A DNA stretch of 64,000 nt, from positions 1 to 64,000 of IMG/VR virus record IMGVR_UViG_3300028859_000009; one strand, written 5' to 3'. This stretch comes from a virus. A program made the translations under genes and the position numbers. Below the pieces are notes generated by a model that did not search any database, was not told the origin of the DNA, and saw nothing but the letters and a program-made list of their open reading frames with translations. Within the stretch, counting starts at the first letter, position 1; each line of letters starts with the position of its first letter. Below are positions 49,267 to 58,698 of this stretch, piece after piece.

Positions 49267-50217
49267 TAAAAAGTGACAATTAAAAATTGTCACTTTTTTA
49301 TAATCATCTTCATTTTTTGTGTGTTTTGATGCATTATGTCTTCTTTTAGTGAAACATAGATTTTCAATAGCACAAATATCTTCATAATTTATATCGTTTA
49401 AAAATCCATAAATTATACTTATTTTATGATCAATATTTGGATAATTTTCATTATTTTGTTCATATAATACATAATTATCTTTTATATATTCATTATCATA
49501 ATAATCATAACCATTCCAATTTTCTTTAAAATTGGTAGCTCTAATGTTTATTTTTGTTAAACTTTGACATTTTTTATAATAATTTTCAAATTTTGTATAA
49601 TCGTTTTCATCTACTCTATATCCTTTATCAATCATGTTTTGACGTAATTTTTTAATAATATCTGGAATTTGAAATACATTTTCAACACCATATTTTTCTA
49701 AATTTGTCATTTTTCTTTTTTCTATCACATCTTTATTTTGTAATGCGTATTCTGTTCCAAATTTTTCTAAACAAGAATCTTTCATTTTTTGTTTAACATC
49801 ATCTAATTTTGCAGGATTATCTTCACCATATTTTTCTAAACATGTATTTTTTGTTTTTTGTACAATACTGTCAAGATCTTCTTTTGATTTATTTTTCCAA
49901 ATTTCACGATTTAAATTTTTATAGTAATCTAATTGAGTATTATTTGATACTCCATATCTTATCATATTTGTTTCTATTATTTTCTCCCTTGTTTTTGGAT
50001 TTTTATTTACACATTTATTTGAACAATGTATAAAATAGCCAAATGCTCTTTTATTAAAACTTGCTTCTTCGCCACAAACAGGACATATTCCTTCATTCTC
50101 TTTTTTATAGAAAGAGTCATAATAGTATTTTTTAGAAACATTGTGAGATGAAATTACGTGTTTAATTAACCCTCCCCAACTTTTAAACTTTTTATTACAT
50201 ATTTTACATTCTTCCAT
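49177..50217 (-). CDS. HNH-type homing endonuclease with LEKYG repeats, 3' end in host gene
   Basis: 346 aa. An N-terminal C2H2 finger (CKICNKKFKSWGGLIKHVISSH) is followed by a CxxC site (CPVCGE) and four LEKYG repeats (MIRYGVSN, LEKYGEDN, LEKFGTEY, LEKYGVEN). The HNH-like nuclease reads YPNIDHKISIIYGF, then ENLCFTKRRHN. After TKNEDDYKK the frame runs through the terminator and 90 bp antisense into the radical SAM gene, giving a non-native tail. It overlaps nothing upstream; an RHH gene ends 2 nt before its ATG. Confidence 0.8.
   Translation of the reverse strand: MEECKICNKKFKSWGGLIKHVISSHNVSKKYYYDSFYKKENEGICPVCGEEASFNKRAFGYFIHCSNKCVNKNPKTREKIIETNMIRYGVSNNTQLDYYKNLNREIWKNKSKEDLDSIVQKTKNTCLEKYGEDNPAKLDDVKQKMKDSCLEKFGTEYALQNKDVIEKRKMTNLEKYGVENVFQIPDIIKKLRQNMIDKGYRVDENDYTKFENYYKKCQSLTKINIRATNFKENWNGYDYYDNEYIKDNYVLYEQNNENYPNIDHKISIIYGFLNDINYEDICAIENLCFTKRRHNASKHTKNEDDYKKVTIFNCHFLLNFIYRTISTARQQIIFKIFSFFVIPNIS
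49267..49301 (+). terminator. Terminator between convergent genes
   Basis: Stem AAAAAGTGACAATT/AATTGTCACTTTTT. It lies within the reading frame of the minus-strand endonuclease. Confidence 0.9.
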
Positions 50218-50219
50218 TT

Positions 50220-50384
50220 TTACAATATTATTTTTTTAATTCTTTCGTCATTCAATTTACTCAAGTCCTGATATATTAGATACTCAATATACTTTGACTT
50301 ATTTGATATTTTTTCATTCATTAGATTATCAAGTTTTCTATCTATTGAAACTCTTCTTGCGATTTTTGTTTTTATATTATTCAT
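50220..50384 (-). CDS. Ribbon-helix-helix protein paired with endonuclease
   Basis: 54 aa: MNNIKTKIARRVSIDRKLDN, LMNEKISNKSKYIEYLIYQD. Very close to the divergent RHH at 50531 in the KLD and SKYIE parts. Two nt before the endonuclease ATG. Confidence 0.7.
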   Translation of the reverse strand: MNNIKTKIARRVSIDRKLDNLMNEKISNKSKYIEYLIYQDLSKLNDERIKKIIL

Positions 50385-50530
50385 AATAACTTATTTTATT
50401 TATTACTATATATAAATATTTAAAAGTCAAAAAATGTTATTTTCATGTTTTTATTATATTTTTTATATGTTATATAACATATTTTCAAAACTATTTATAA
50501 AAATTATTATATATGAAATAAAAAAGAATT

Positions 50531-50725
50531 ATGTCTAGAAAAAAATTATCTGATGAGAATAAAAAACCTGGTATTTCAATAACAATTGATAATAAATTAG
50601 ATGATATTATGGAAGATTATTTAAAAGAAAATAATGTGAATAGGTCAAAATATATTGAGCATCTTATACGTAAAGATTTTGAATCTAAAGGTTATAATGT
50701 CACTCCTTACTCAAAGAAGCAATAA
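50531..50725 (+). CDS. Ribbon-helix-helix protein, divergent
   Basis: 64 aa: GISITIDNKLDDIMEDYLKE, NNVNRSKYIEHLIRKDFESK. RHH pattern with a longer tail. About 146 bp of TATATA-rich DNA separates it from the oppositely directed RHH/endonuclease pair. Confidence 0.7.
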   Translation: MSRKKLSDENKKPGISITIDNKLDDIMEDYLKENNVNRSKYIEHLIRKDFESKGYNVTPYSKKQ

Positions 50726-50832
50726 ATATTATTATTGGTATATAATAAAAATAGAGTAAAATAATATAAAAATTCAAAAAATAATTATATTGAAAATATG
50801 ATAAAAAAGAAACCTGTTTGAATCAATATAAT

Positions 50833-50842
50833 TTAATATATA
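50833..50842 (+). promoter_or_regulatory. Late-type promoter element TTAATATATA
   Basis: TTAATATATA then CTATTATAAAAATAAA, 24 nt before the TTG start at 50867. Confidence 0.6.
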
Positions 50843-50866
50843 CTATTATAAAAATAAATAATTGAA

Positions 50867-51706
50867 TTGACATATTATGATTATTTAAATGAAGGTAAGG
50901 GTATATCTAACTTTATAAAAAAATTATCTACCATAATAGTTGGTAATATTTTCAAAGACATTAAAGTTTTTGATATAGAAATAGATATATCAGAATTAAA
51001 ATTAATTAATAAAATTTCAATAGAAGTTAATAATATAACTAGAGATTATAATTCAGCATTTTTTGTTAAAAAAAATACTGATGATGATATTTTGAATAAT
51101 TTATCAATAAAATTTGATTTACCATTTATAGAAGATGTTGATCATTATTATTTAATTGAAATTGTTACACATGAGCTAACACATTTGTATGAGTTTTATA
51201 ATATTGTTAAAAATAATAAAAAATTACCACTTTATAATAATATTAAAAAATCTTTAATACAAACGATTAAGCAAGACAATTTTGATATATTCTCATATTT
51301 TAGAAATATAGTTTATTTAACATTAGATAATGAATTAAATGCTAGAGTTTCTCAAACATATCAATTATTAAAATTTAAAAATATCAAAGATAAAATACAA
51401 TTATTTAATATATTAAAAACTACTCATATTTGGAAAAAATATAAAGAGATTGATAATTTTAATCCAAAATCATACACAAGTGATTTAATAGAAATACTTG
51501 GTGTTAATTTGACTTGCATATTAATTAATGATTTTAATAATGAATTAAAAAATAATTTTATAAATTTTTCATTTATAACTAATGTTAGCAATGAAAATGA
51601 AATAATTGAATATTTTAATAATTGGAATAAGAGATTCAAATATAAATTAAAAAAACATATTTTAAAATTGAATAAAGTTATTGATGAAGTTATTACTGAT
51701 TTATAA
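50867..51706 (+). CDS. HExxH zinc metallopeptidase-like protein with leader
   Basis: 279 aa from a TTG start. The leader LTYYDYLNEGKGIS gives LNE|G, identical to 35079 from LNEGKGIS. Zinc motif HELTH (H102, E103, H106); third ligand in LDNELNARVSQ. Very like 5902 (same HELTH, FYNIVKN, LDNELNARVS). Late-type promoter. Confidence 0.75.
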   Translation: MTYYDYLNEGKGISNFIKKLSTIIVGNIFKDIKVFDIEIDISELKLINKISIEVNNITRDYNSAFFVKKNTDDDILNNLSIKFDLPFIEDVDHYYLIEIVTHELTHLYEFYNIVKNNKKLPLYNNIKKSLIQTIKQDNFDIFSYFRNIVYLTLDNELNARVSQTYQLLKFKNIKDKIQLFNILKTTHIWKKYKEIDNFNPKSYTSDLIEILGVNLTCILINDFNNELKNNFINFSFITNVSNENEIIEYFNNWNKRFKYKLKKHILKLNKVIDEVITDL

Positions 51707-51711
51707 AAAAT

Positions 51712-51738
51712 AAAAAGTCCTTATTTTCAGGATTTTTT
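51712..51738 (+). terminator. Weak terminator
   Basis: AAAAAGTCCT ... AGGATTTTTT with G-T pairs, between convergent genes. Confidence 0.6.
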
Positions 51739-51879
51739 ATATTCATCATAATTTATATCTTGTTCAAAATAACCTTCGTTCTCTATTGAATCATTTTTAT
51801 CTTGTTCTACTCTATCAATAACACCATCAACATGTTGTCTTTCAAATAAAAAGTATTCAAATTCGTTAATATATATCAT
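51727..51879 (-). CDS. 50-aa protein (EFEYFLFERQHVDGVIDRVEQ)
   Basis: From ATG 51879. A TTG at 51918 would lengthen it. EFEYFLFERQHVDGVIDRVE looks like a conserved phage peptide rather than a shadow, and no plus-strand gene covers it. Unknown role. Confidence 0.5.
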   Translation of the reverse strand: MIYINEFEYFLFERQHVDGVIDRVEQDKNDSIENEGYFEQDINYDEYKKS

Positions 51880-51928
51880 TTCATTTTTAATTGTATATAT
51901 TAAGTTTGGTTTATTCAATTTTTATTTG

Positions 51929-51936
51929 TATATTTG
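51929..51936 (+). promoter_or_regulatory. Bacteroidota-type -7 element TATATTTG
   Basis: 38 nt before ATG 51974; TTTGG at 51905-51909 is 19 nt upstream of the box, the full consensus. Confidence 0.75.
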
Positions 51937-51973
51937 CAAACTAAATAATATATTACACTAAATAATTAAGCAT

Positions 51974-52890
<917 letters not shown>

Positions 52891-52909
52891 TCATTAAATA
52901 TATTAAATT

Positions 52910-53383
52910 ATGACAACAGAAGATTTATCAATAAAAAAAGAGATAGAGTTAATTGAATTTGCTCTTTATGAAGCAATTTATATATCAAGATATACAGAAA
53001 ATAAAGAAGGCGTGTATGCAGTACTTCAAGTAGAAGAAGCTGAACAGATGGTGAAAGACATATTCGAAGAATTGAATAAAATTGGATATGAAATAGTTAG
53101 AAAACATGTTGATTTACCGATATGCGGGTATTGTAGAAAATATAATAACGATTTAATTAGCGTTTTAGGTAAACAAGGCTATATTTGGAGAGAAAATAAA
53201 GTAAATATAAATGATAATTATACTTTAATTTGGTATGGATCATATAGAAAATATGAGCAAACTTCATATTATATTGATTATATATCATGTGATATTGATA
53301 CGTATTTACCTGGATTAAAATATAAAGATGATTATAAGGAAGTTATATGCTTAGATAATAATAAATATAAAATAATAGAATAA
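52910..53383 (+). CDS. Unknown protein with CxxC
   Basis: 157 aa. Helical N-terminus (ELIEFALYEAIYISRY), then PICGYCRKYNNDL and a beta-rich end. Single CxxC, unknown function. Confidence 0.65.
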   Translation: MTTEDLSIKKEIELIEFALYEAIYISRYTENKEGVYAVLQVEEAEQMVKDIFEELNKIGYEIVRKHVDLPICGYCRKYNNDLISVLGKQGYIWRENKVNINDNYTLIWYGSYRKYEQTSYYIDYISCDIDTYLPGLKYKDDYKEVICLDNNKYKIIE

Positions 53384-53432
53384 AATTCAAAAATAATTTG
53401 GCAATTTCAAAAATAAATAGTAACTTTATTAT

Positions 53433-53690
53433 ATGAAATATACTGATCTAATATTAAATAATTTTAAATATGATATTGAAGATGATATTTGGTATGATAC
53501 TAAATCTTCTTATCGTGCAATGGAAATTGAATATTTAAATGTTAATGATAGTTTCAAGTTATATTATGGAGGTTTTGACATTTATTTAGGAGAATTCTCA
53601 GATAAACATTTATTCTTAAATAAGATTAAATATCATAAAACTAAATTATTAAGGTTAAATAAATTAAAAGAATTAAATAAAACAATATGA
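53433..53690 (+). CDS. Small protein with Lys/Leu tail
   Basis: 85 aa, beta-rich (SFKLYYGGFDIYLGEFSDK), ending KTKLLRLNKLKELNKTI. Overlaps the next ATG. Confidence 0.65.
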   Translation: MKYTDLILNNFKYDIEDDIWYDTKSSYRAMEIEYLNVNDSFKLYYGGFDIYLGEFSDKHLFLNKIKYHKTKLLRLNKLKELNKTI

Positions 53691-53989
53691 TAAAAAAAAT
53701 ATCAAAATTAATAAATAGTTTTTGGAAATTTGATTCTGATCAACAACCAACATCAAGTTGGAATGATAAACAAGATCTTCTTAAAGAAATTGAAAAAATA
53801 CAATTTGAAGAACTTGCTGATATTAGAAATAAAATAGGTCCTATTAATAATTTATTAAAAATATTAGATAATTCTTCAAATGGAGAAAAAATTATCATTA
53901 AAGATACATTATACTTATTTGTAATGTCTGAAATTAAAAAATCAAAAGAAGTTATTGAATATATTACTAAAAAAGAGTTAGAAAAATGA
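53687..53989 (+). CDS. Small helical protein
   Basis: 100 aa (KISKLINSFWKFDSDQQPTS, KQDLLKEIEKIQFEELADIR). Unknown; ATGA overlaps on both sides. Confidence 0.65.
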   Translation: MIKKISKLINSFWKFDSDQQPTSSWNDKQDLLKEIEKIQFEELADIRNKIGPINNLLKILDNSSNGEKIIIKDTLYLFVMSEIKKSKEVIEYITKKELEK

Positions 53990-54432
53990 TAGATAATATT
54001 ACATACTTTACTTTTGATGTCTCAAAATGTAATGATGATGCTATCAAATGTTATAAAAAAAGAATTATTAAATTTAGTAAATTAGAATATTTTGGATTAC
54101 ATATTGATAATGTGTGTACTGGTATTATAAATTTCAGTGTTGATACACAATTAATAAGGAAATTAAAAATATTAAATTTAGATAACAAAATAGAATATTA
54201 TAGTTCTGAATATTTAATTTTAGATTTTATTCAAAATTCAAGAATTGATAATAATAAATCTATATCTAATTATAGTACAATGTATTGGTATACATATGAT
54301 GATTGTAAAATAATTGATGAGATTAATAACCAATATCAAAGAGAAATAAAAGTATTCAACAATAAAAATAAATCAAAAATGGATACTCAAAAAATAAAAC
54401 AATATAATAATAAAAGAAATTATCGTAAATGA
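53986..54432 (+). CDS. Unknown protein with internal Lys/Leu motif
   Basis: 148 aa. Internal TQLIRKLKILNLDNKIEYY resembles the tail, followed by 80 more residues, as in 52237. Ends in a basic stretch. ATGA overlap with the HisRS-like reading frame. Confidence 0.6.
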   Translation: MIDNITYFTFDVSKCNDDAIKCYKKRIIKFSKLEYFGLHIDNVCTGIINFSVDTQLIRKLKILNLDNKIEYYSSEYLILDFIQNSRIDNNKSISNYSTMYWYTYDDCKIIDEINNQYQREIKVFNNKNKSKMDTQKIKQYNNKRNYRK

Positions 54433-54942
54433 AAATAATAAAAGAAACTTGTTATAAAGGAACCAGAATTTTAGTTGGTAATGAAAAGAGAAACTTGATT
54501 AATTCTATGATTACAATATTAATTGATGAATATCATTTTCAAGAAATTCAAATACCTATTATTCAACTTCAAGAATTATTCAAAAATAAAGTTGGTGAAG
54601 AGAATAACAACATGATGTTTCCGTGGTGAAAAACCACAATATGCAAGATTCCGAGAATTTACACAATTTGGAGTTGAAATATTAAATCCTACTCATGATT
54701 ATCTATCTGAAGGAGCAAATTTACAACATTTAGCAATGAAATTATTAACAAATAATTTCACTGTCAATATTGATAATTATATCATTAATAATGATGTTAA
54801 ACGAGGACTTGATTATTATAAAGACGGTAAAGGATTTGAAATCACTTGTGAAAAATTAGGTTCATCAAAACAAATTTGTGGTGGGGGAGAATATGATGGA
54901 GGAGTTGGATTTGCAATAGGAATTGATAGATTAATAAACTAA
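54429..54942 (+). pseudogene. Frameshifted, internally deleted HisRS-like (class II aaRS) gene
   Basis: Part 1 (54429-54629) has HisRS motif 1: CYKGTRILVGNEKRNLINSM, ILIDEYHFQEIQIPI, LFKNKVGEE. Then one base out of frame the text goes on RGEKPQYARFREFTQFGVEI (motif 2, from about 54622). After a deletion comes RGLDYYKDGKGFEI, QICGGGEYDGGVGFAIGIDRL (HisRS signatures and motif 3), ending at 54942. The anticodon domain and much of the core are missing (about 170 instead of about 420 residues). A single extra C near 54621 explains the shift. Decayed, or made by +1 frameshifting. Confidence 0.75.
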
Positions 54943-54967
54943 ATAATAAAATTTAAATATAAATAAT

Positions 54968-55321
54968 ATGAAAATAAGAAGTGGATTTGTGAGCAACTCA
55001 AGTAGTTCGTCTTTTGTAATTCTGTTACCTGAGAATTTTCTTGATGTTATTGATTATGATAAGATTACTAATAAATATGAAGATTTTCCATTAGATGGAT
55101 TTAAAGACTTATTAAAAATGCTCATCGACAATGAAGAATTATGGTATGATTCCATATATGAGTATTGTAATACAGATGAATTTGAAGATTTCGATTTTCC
55201 TGATCATTTAGATAAATTAGTTAAGCCATATGTAATTGCAGAAGTTGAAGGTGGACCAGATGAAGGCAAAATTATTATTGCAAATAAAAATAAAATTAAT
55301 GAAATTTTAAATAATAAATAA
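54968..55321 (+). CDS. SNSSSSSF-family protein 1
   Basis: 117 aa starting MKIRSGFVSNSSSSSFVILL. After the fixed N-terminus the body is acidic (NLDVIDYDKITNKYEDFPLDG in type) and differs from the other family members. First of six. Confidence 0.75.
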   Translation: MKIRSGFVSNSSSSSFVILLPENFLDVIDYDKITNKYEDFPLDGFKDLLKMLIDNEELWYDSIYEYCNTDEFEDFDFPDHLDKLVKPYVIAEVEGGPDEGKIIIANKNKINEILNNK

Positions 55322-55322
55322 T

Positions 55323-55766
55323 ATGAAAATACGAAATGGATTTGTAAGCAACAGTAGTAGTAGTTCTTTTATAGTTCTTATTAAAAATGATCAAAAAATA
55401 TCAAATAATATGCTTATGAAATTATTTGATTTAAAAGAAAACTCTATTCTATGTGGATTTGCTTCTGAATTATCTAATTGGATGTTAGAAAATCTAAAAG
55501 AAATGACTATTAAAGATATATTTAATAATTATTGTTATTCAGAAGATAAAAATTTATCAGAAGAAGATATGATAAATATAATTATAAATGATAGTTGTCC
55601 TGATATTTCAAGAGAAGAGTTAGAAAAAATAAAGAATAAAGAATATCGTTATTATGAATGTTCAGCATCTGATGATTCTGGTGATGGACTAGAATCTTAT
55701 CTATGTGATAAAGGAATAAATGTTGATAATGATAACATTCGTATTCAAAGTGGAGGAAGTTATTAA
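55323..55766 (+). CDS. SNSSSSSF-family protein 2
   Basis: 147 aa starting MKIRNGFVSNSSSSSFIVLI; 1 nt after the previous stop. Body helical/acidic (LSEEDMINIIINDSCPDISR), ending in a Gly-rich piece. Unknown. Confidence 0.75.
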   Translation: MKIRNGFVSNSSSSSFIVLIKNDQKISNNMLMKLFDLKENSILCGFASELSNWMLENLKEMTIKDIFNNYCYSEDKNLSEEDMINIIINDSCPDISREELEKIKNKEYRYYECSASDDSGDGLESYLCDKGINVDNDNIRIQSGGSY

Positions 55767-55785
55767 AATTAAAAAAAAAAATTAA

Positions 55786-56178
55786 ATGAAAATAAGAAAT
55801 GGTTTTGTAAGTAATTCAAGTAGTTCATCTTTTGTGATAAGAGGAATTAAAATTACAGTAGAAGAATTAGTTAAAGTATTAAATATTCCTATTGAAGAAT
55901 TTGATAATATTGAAGATGAATATGATAAATATGAATTTATATCAAATAAAATTGATGATGATTTCAGAATTGAAGTAAATGGTAATTATTTTGGAGAAAA
56001 AGATTATAATACTCTTATTGTAGGTGATTCACTCGGTGGATTAGAAGATGGTGAAGTAACAGAATTTAAAGATCGTACACCAGAAGAAGATGATGCATTA
56101 CGTCAAAAATTTGAAAAATATGGAATTTCAGGAGTAATTTGCACGTATATTCAAATGGTAAGTAATGACAATTATTAA
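55786..56178 (+). CDS. SNSSSSSF-family protein 3
   Basis: 130 aa starting MKIRNGFVSNSSSSSFVIRG. It then has ITVEELVKVLNIPIEEFDNI, FIVEVNGNYFGEKDYNTLIV-like strands and FKDRTPEEDDALRQKFEKYG. Unknown. Confidence 0.75.
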   Translation: MKIRNGFVSNSSSSSFVIRGIKITVEELVKVLNIPIEEFDNIEDEYDKYEFISNKIDDDFRIEVNGNYFGEKDYNTLIVGDSLGGLEDGEVTEFKDRTPEEDDALRQKFEKYGISGVICTYIQMVSNDNY

Positions 56179-56203
56179 ATAATTATTTATAATTAAAAAA
56201 ATT

Positions 56204-56647
56204 ATGACAAAAAATCAAATTCATAATATATTTTATTACCTTGGTATTATGTTAAATGATAATAAAATCATATATACATCACCTGATTATTTAATAGAAA
56301 AATCAATGACTTTTTTTAATAAATTAGGTAAAAATATTTTTATATGTGATATTGAAAATAATTATAAGAAACAAGAGATAGATTATGATATGAATTTTTG
56401 GTCTAAATATTGTGAAATATGGAAAATTAATAAGCAAGATTTTGAATTATTAAATATTATTAATTTTATATTAAATTCTAATATTAATAATACTAAAAAT
56501 GTAATTAAAAATTTCGAAAAATATATTGGAAATATTGATATAATATCTGATTCAGATTTAAGTTTTAAATTGCATCCAATATTACGATCTCATATAAATA
56601 ATAGTATTAATTTTGATAGTAGATATTTAAAATTAATATCATTTTAA
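56204..56647 (+). CDS. Unknown protein, MTKNQI start
   Basis: 147 aa, helical, Asn/Ile-rich, with MTKNQIHNIFYYLGIMLNDN; no SNSSSSSF start although it sits among those genes. Unknown. Confidence 0.65.
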   Translation: MTKNQIHNIFYYLGIMLNDNKIIYTSPDYLIEKSMTFFNKLGKNIFICDIENNYKKQEIDYDMNFWSKYCEIWKINKQDFELLNIINFILNSNINNTKNVIKNFEKYIGNIDIISDSDLSFKLHPILRSHINNSINFDSRYLKLISF

Positions 56648-56650
56648 TAA

Positions 56651-56687
56651 AATTAAATAAAAAATTAAATAAAAAATTAAATAAAAA
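56651..56687 (+). repeat. Tandem 12-bp A-rich repeat before IMPDH/GMPR gene
   Basis: Three copies of AAATTAAATAAA-type words (56650-56687) directly before ATG 56688. Probably an A-rich translation-enhancing leader made by slippage. Confidence 0.7.
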
Positions 56688-57722
56688 ATGATAAATAATA
56701 TAGCATTAACATATGATGATATTCAATTATCTCCAGAATATTCTGAAGTAGAACATAGAAGTGAAATTAGTTTAATAACAAAGTTATCAAAAAATTATGA
56801 ATTAATTATACCATTAGTTGCATCACCAATGGATACAGTTTGTGAATATGAAATGGCATGTAAAATGTTTCAATTAGGAGGCATTGGATGTATTCATAGA
56901 TTTATGACTATAGAAGATCAAATTGTTGAAATTAAAAAATTAACTAATTATATTAATAATAGTTCTCATAATCCTTTTATTGGACGTAAAATTCCAATAA
57001 TGGCTGCAGTAGGATCAACTGGAGATTTTTTAGAAAGAGCAAAAGAATTAATTAAATCTGGAGTAAATGTCATTCTTATTGATGTTGCTCATGGACATCA
57101 TATAAATGTCAAAAAAGCAATTGAAGCAATTAAAGGCTTAAATTTAAATATTGATGTAATTGCAGGTAACATTGCAACAGCAGAAGCAGCAATTGATTTA
57201 CAGAATTGGGGTGCTGATGGATTAAGATGCGGAATTGGAAATGGGGCGTTATGTACAACAAGGTTAAAAACAGGATTTGGAATACCAAGTGTAACAAGTT
57301 TAATTGATATTATATCTGTTGCTAAAGTTCCTGTTATGGCAGATGGAGGAATTAGAAATAGCGGTGATATTTCTAAGGCTCTTGCATTAGGATCATCTAG
57401 TGTTATGTTAGGTTCTCTATTAGCTGGAACAGAAGAGTCACCAGGAAAGATTATAGAGAGTTCTAATGGCTTATATAAACGTTATAGAGGCTCTGCTTCA
57501 TTAGAAACAAAAACTGTTCACAATCAAGCAGAAAGAAACGTGGAAGGTGAGTCAACAACAATACCATTTAAAGGTGGTGTCAAATTTGTAATAGAAGGAT
57601 TAATAGATGGAGTTCGTTCAGCATTATCTTATGGTGGAGCTAACAATCTATCTGAATATAATCCAAAATGGGTTCAAGTAACAAATGCTGGAATTGCTGA
57701 AGCAAAACCACATTTATTATAA
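56688..57722 (+). CDS. IMP dehydrogenase / GMP reductase family enzyme
   Basis: 344 aa, no CBS domains, the length of GMP reductase. TALTYDD-like start, MDTVCEYEMA, then IDVAHGHHINVKKAI and VIAGNIATAEAA. The catalytic loop is GIGNGALCTTR with C189 (usual GxGSxCTTR). PVMADGGIRNSGDISKALAL, then YRGSASLET and NVEGESTTIPFKGGV. Active-site residues are all there; the loop Pro-Gly-Ser is replaced by Asn-Gly-Ala. It could make IMP from GMP or XMP from IMP; length favours GMP reductase, the flap (EGESTTIPFKG) leaves it open. A purine-pool enzyme in the middle of the SNSSSSSF cluster. Confidence 0.9.
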   Translation: MINNIALTYDDIQLSPEYSEVEHRSEISLITKLSKNYELIIPLVASPMDTVCEYEMACKMFQLGGIGCIHRFMTIEDQIVEIKKLTNYINNSSHNPFIGRKIPIMAAVGSTGDFLERAKELIKSGVNVILIDVAHGHHINVKKAIEAIKGLNLNIDVIAGNIATAEAAIDLQNWGADGLRCGIGNGALCTTRLKTGFGIPSVTSLIDIISVAKVPVMADGGIRNSGDISKALALGSSSVMLGSLLAGTEESPGKIIESSNGLYKRYRGSASLETKTVHNQAERNVEGESTTIPFKGGVKFVIEGLIDGVRSALSYGGANNLSEYNPKWVQVTNAGIAEAKPHLL

Positions 57723-57742
57723 AAATAAAAGATAAATAAAAA

Positions 57743-58045
57743 ATGAAAATAAGAACAGGATTTGTAAGTAATTCAAGTTCAAGTAGTTTTGTAATAATTG
57801 GAGTCAAAAGATTAGATTGTACAGAAGAAGAAATTGAACAAGGGTTTGATAATGGAATAGAAACACTTTATGTGGATATGACTAACTATAATTATATTAT
57901 TGGTTATATAATTTCAAATGGAGAAGAATTATATAGTAGTATAACATCAATAGATGATATAATAGAAAAATCTAAATTGGTATCTGAAACATTAAATGTT
58001 GATATCAGTGAAGTTGAATTAATAACTGGAACTAGATATTGTTAA
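57743..58045 (+). CDS. SNSSSSSF-family protein 4
   Basis: 100 aa starting MKIRTGFVSNSSSSSFVIIG. Body acidic alpha/beta (EEEIEQGFDNGIETLYVDMT), differing from the others. Unknown. Confidence 0.75.
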   Translation: MKIRTGFVSNSSSSSFVIIGVKRLDCTEEEIEQGFDNGIETLYVDMTNYNYIIGYIISNGEELYSSITSIDDIIEKSKLVSETLNVDISEVELITGTRYC

Positions 58046-58059
58046 TATAAATAATAAAA

Positions 58060-58698
58060 ATGAAAATAAGAAGTGGATTTGTAAGTAATTCGTCATCTAG
58101 TAGTTTTATAATTTCTGATAAAAGTTTTAAGAGTGTACGTGATCTTGCTACATATATGATTAATGTAAAATATGAACAATATATTGATAATGATATGAAA
58201 AATAAAGAATATGATGCATATAGTATAACTGAATATAATTCATATATTAATATATTAAAAAATATAGATGAAAATCAAGCTATAACCTTTCAAAGTTGTA
58301 ACTATGATACATATATAAAAAAAGTAGCTGATCGCTATTTAGTTTCTACATGCAATAACGAAGATTGGGAGTTGTATGAATATAATACAAAATTATCAGA
58401 TGATGCGATATCAGAATTAAGAATAATACAACAAAATTATAAAGTTAATAGTGATGACTGGAATACTATAGAATATTTAACTAAATATGAAAATGATTTT
58501 GATGCTTTTGATAATGATTATTATTCTTTAGATTTTAAAATAGTTGGTAAAGAAAGTTCAACATATTGTCCAAAATGTAAGAAAAATGGCGATTATTATG
58601 ATATGTGGAACACAAAAAAACATGGACTTATATGTTTAGTGTGTAATCCAATATATAAAAGAAAAGATAAATTAGACGAAATAAATAAAAATATATGA
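58060..58698 (+). CDS. SNSSSSSF-family protein 5 with zinc ribbon and Lys tail
   Basis: 212 aa starting MKIRSGFVSNSSSSSFIISD. A C-terminal zinc ribbon is CPKCKKNGDYYDMW ... LICLVCNP, followed by YKRKDKLDEINKNI, a Lys/Leu-type tail. It joins the two main signal families of this genome in one protein. Confidence 0.78.
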   Translation: MKIRSGFVSNSSSSSFIISDKSFKSVRDLATYMINVKYEQYIDNDMKNKEYDAYSITEYNSYINILKNIDENQAITFQSCNYDTYIKKVADRYLVSTCNNEDWELYEYNTKLSDDAISELRIIQQNYKVNSDDWNTIEYLTKYENDFDAFDNDYYSLDFKIVGKESSTYCPKCKKNGDYYDMWNTKKHGLICLVCNPIYKRKDKLDEINKNI

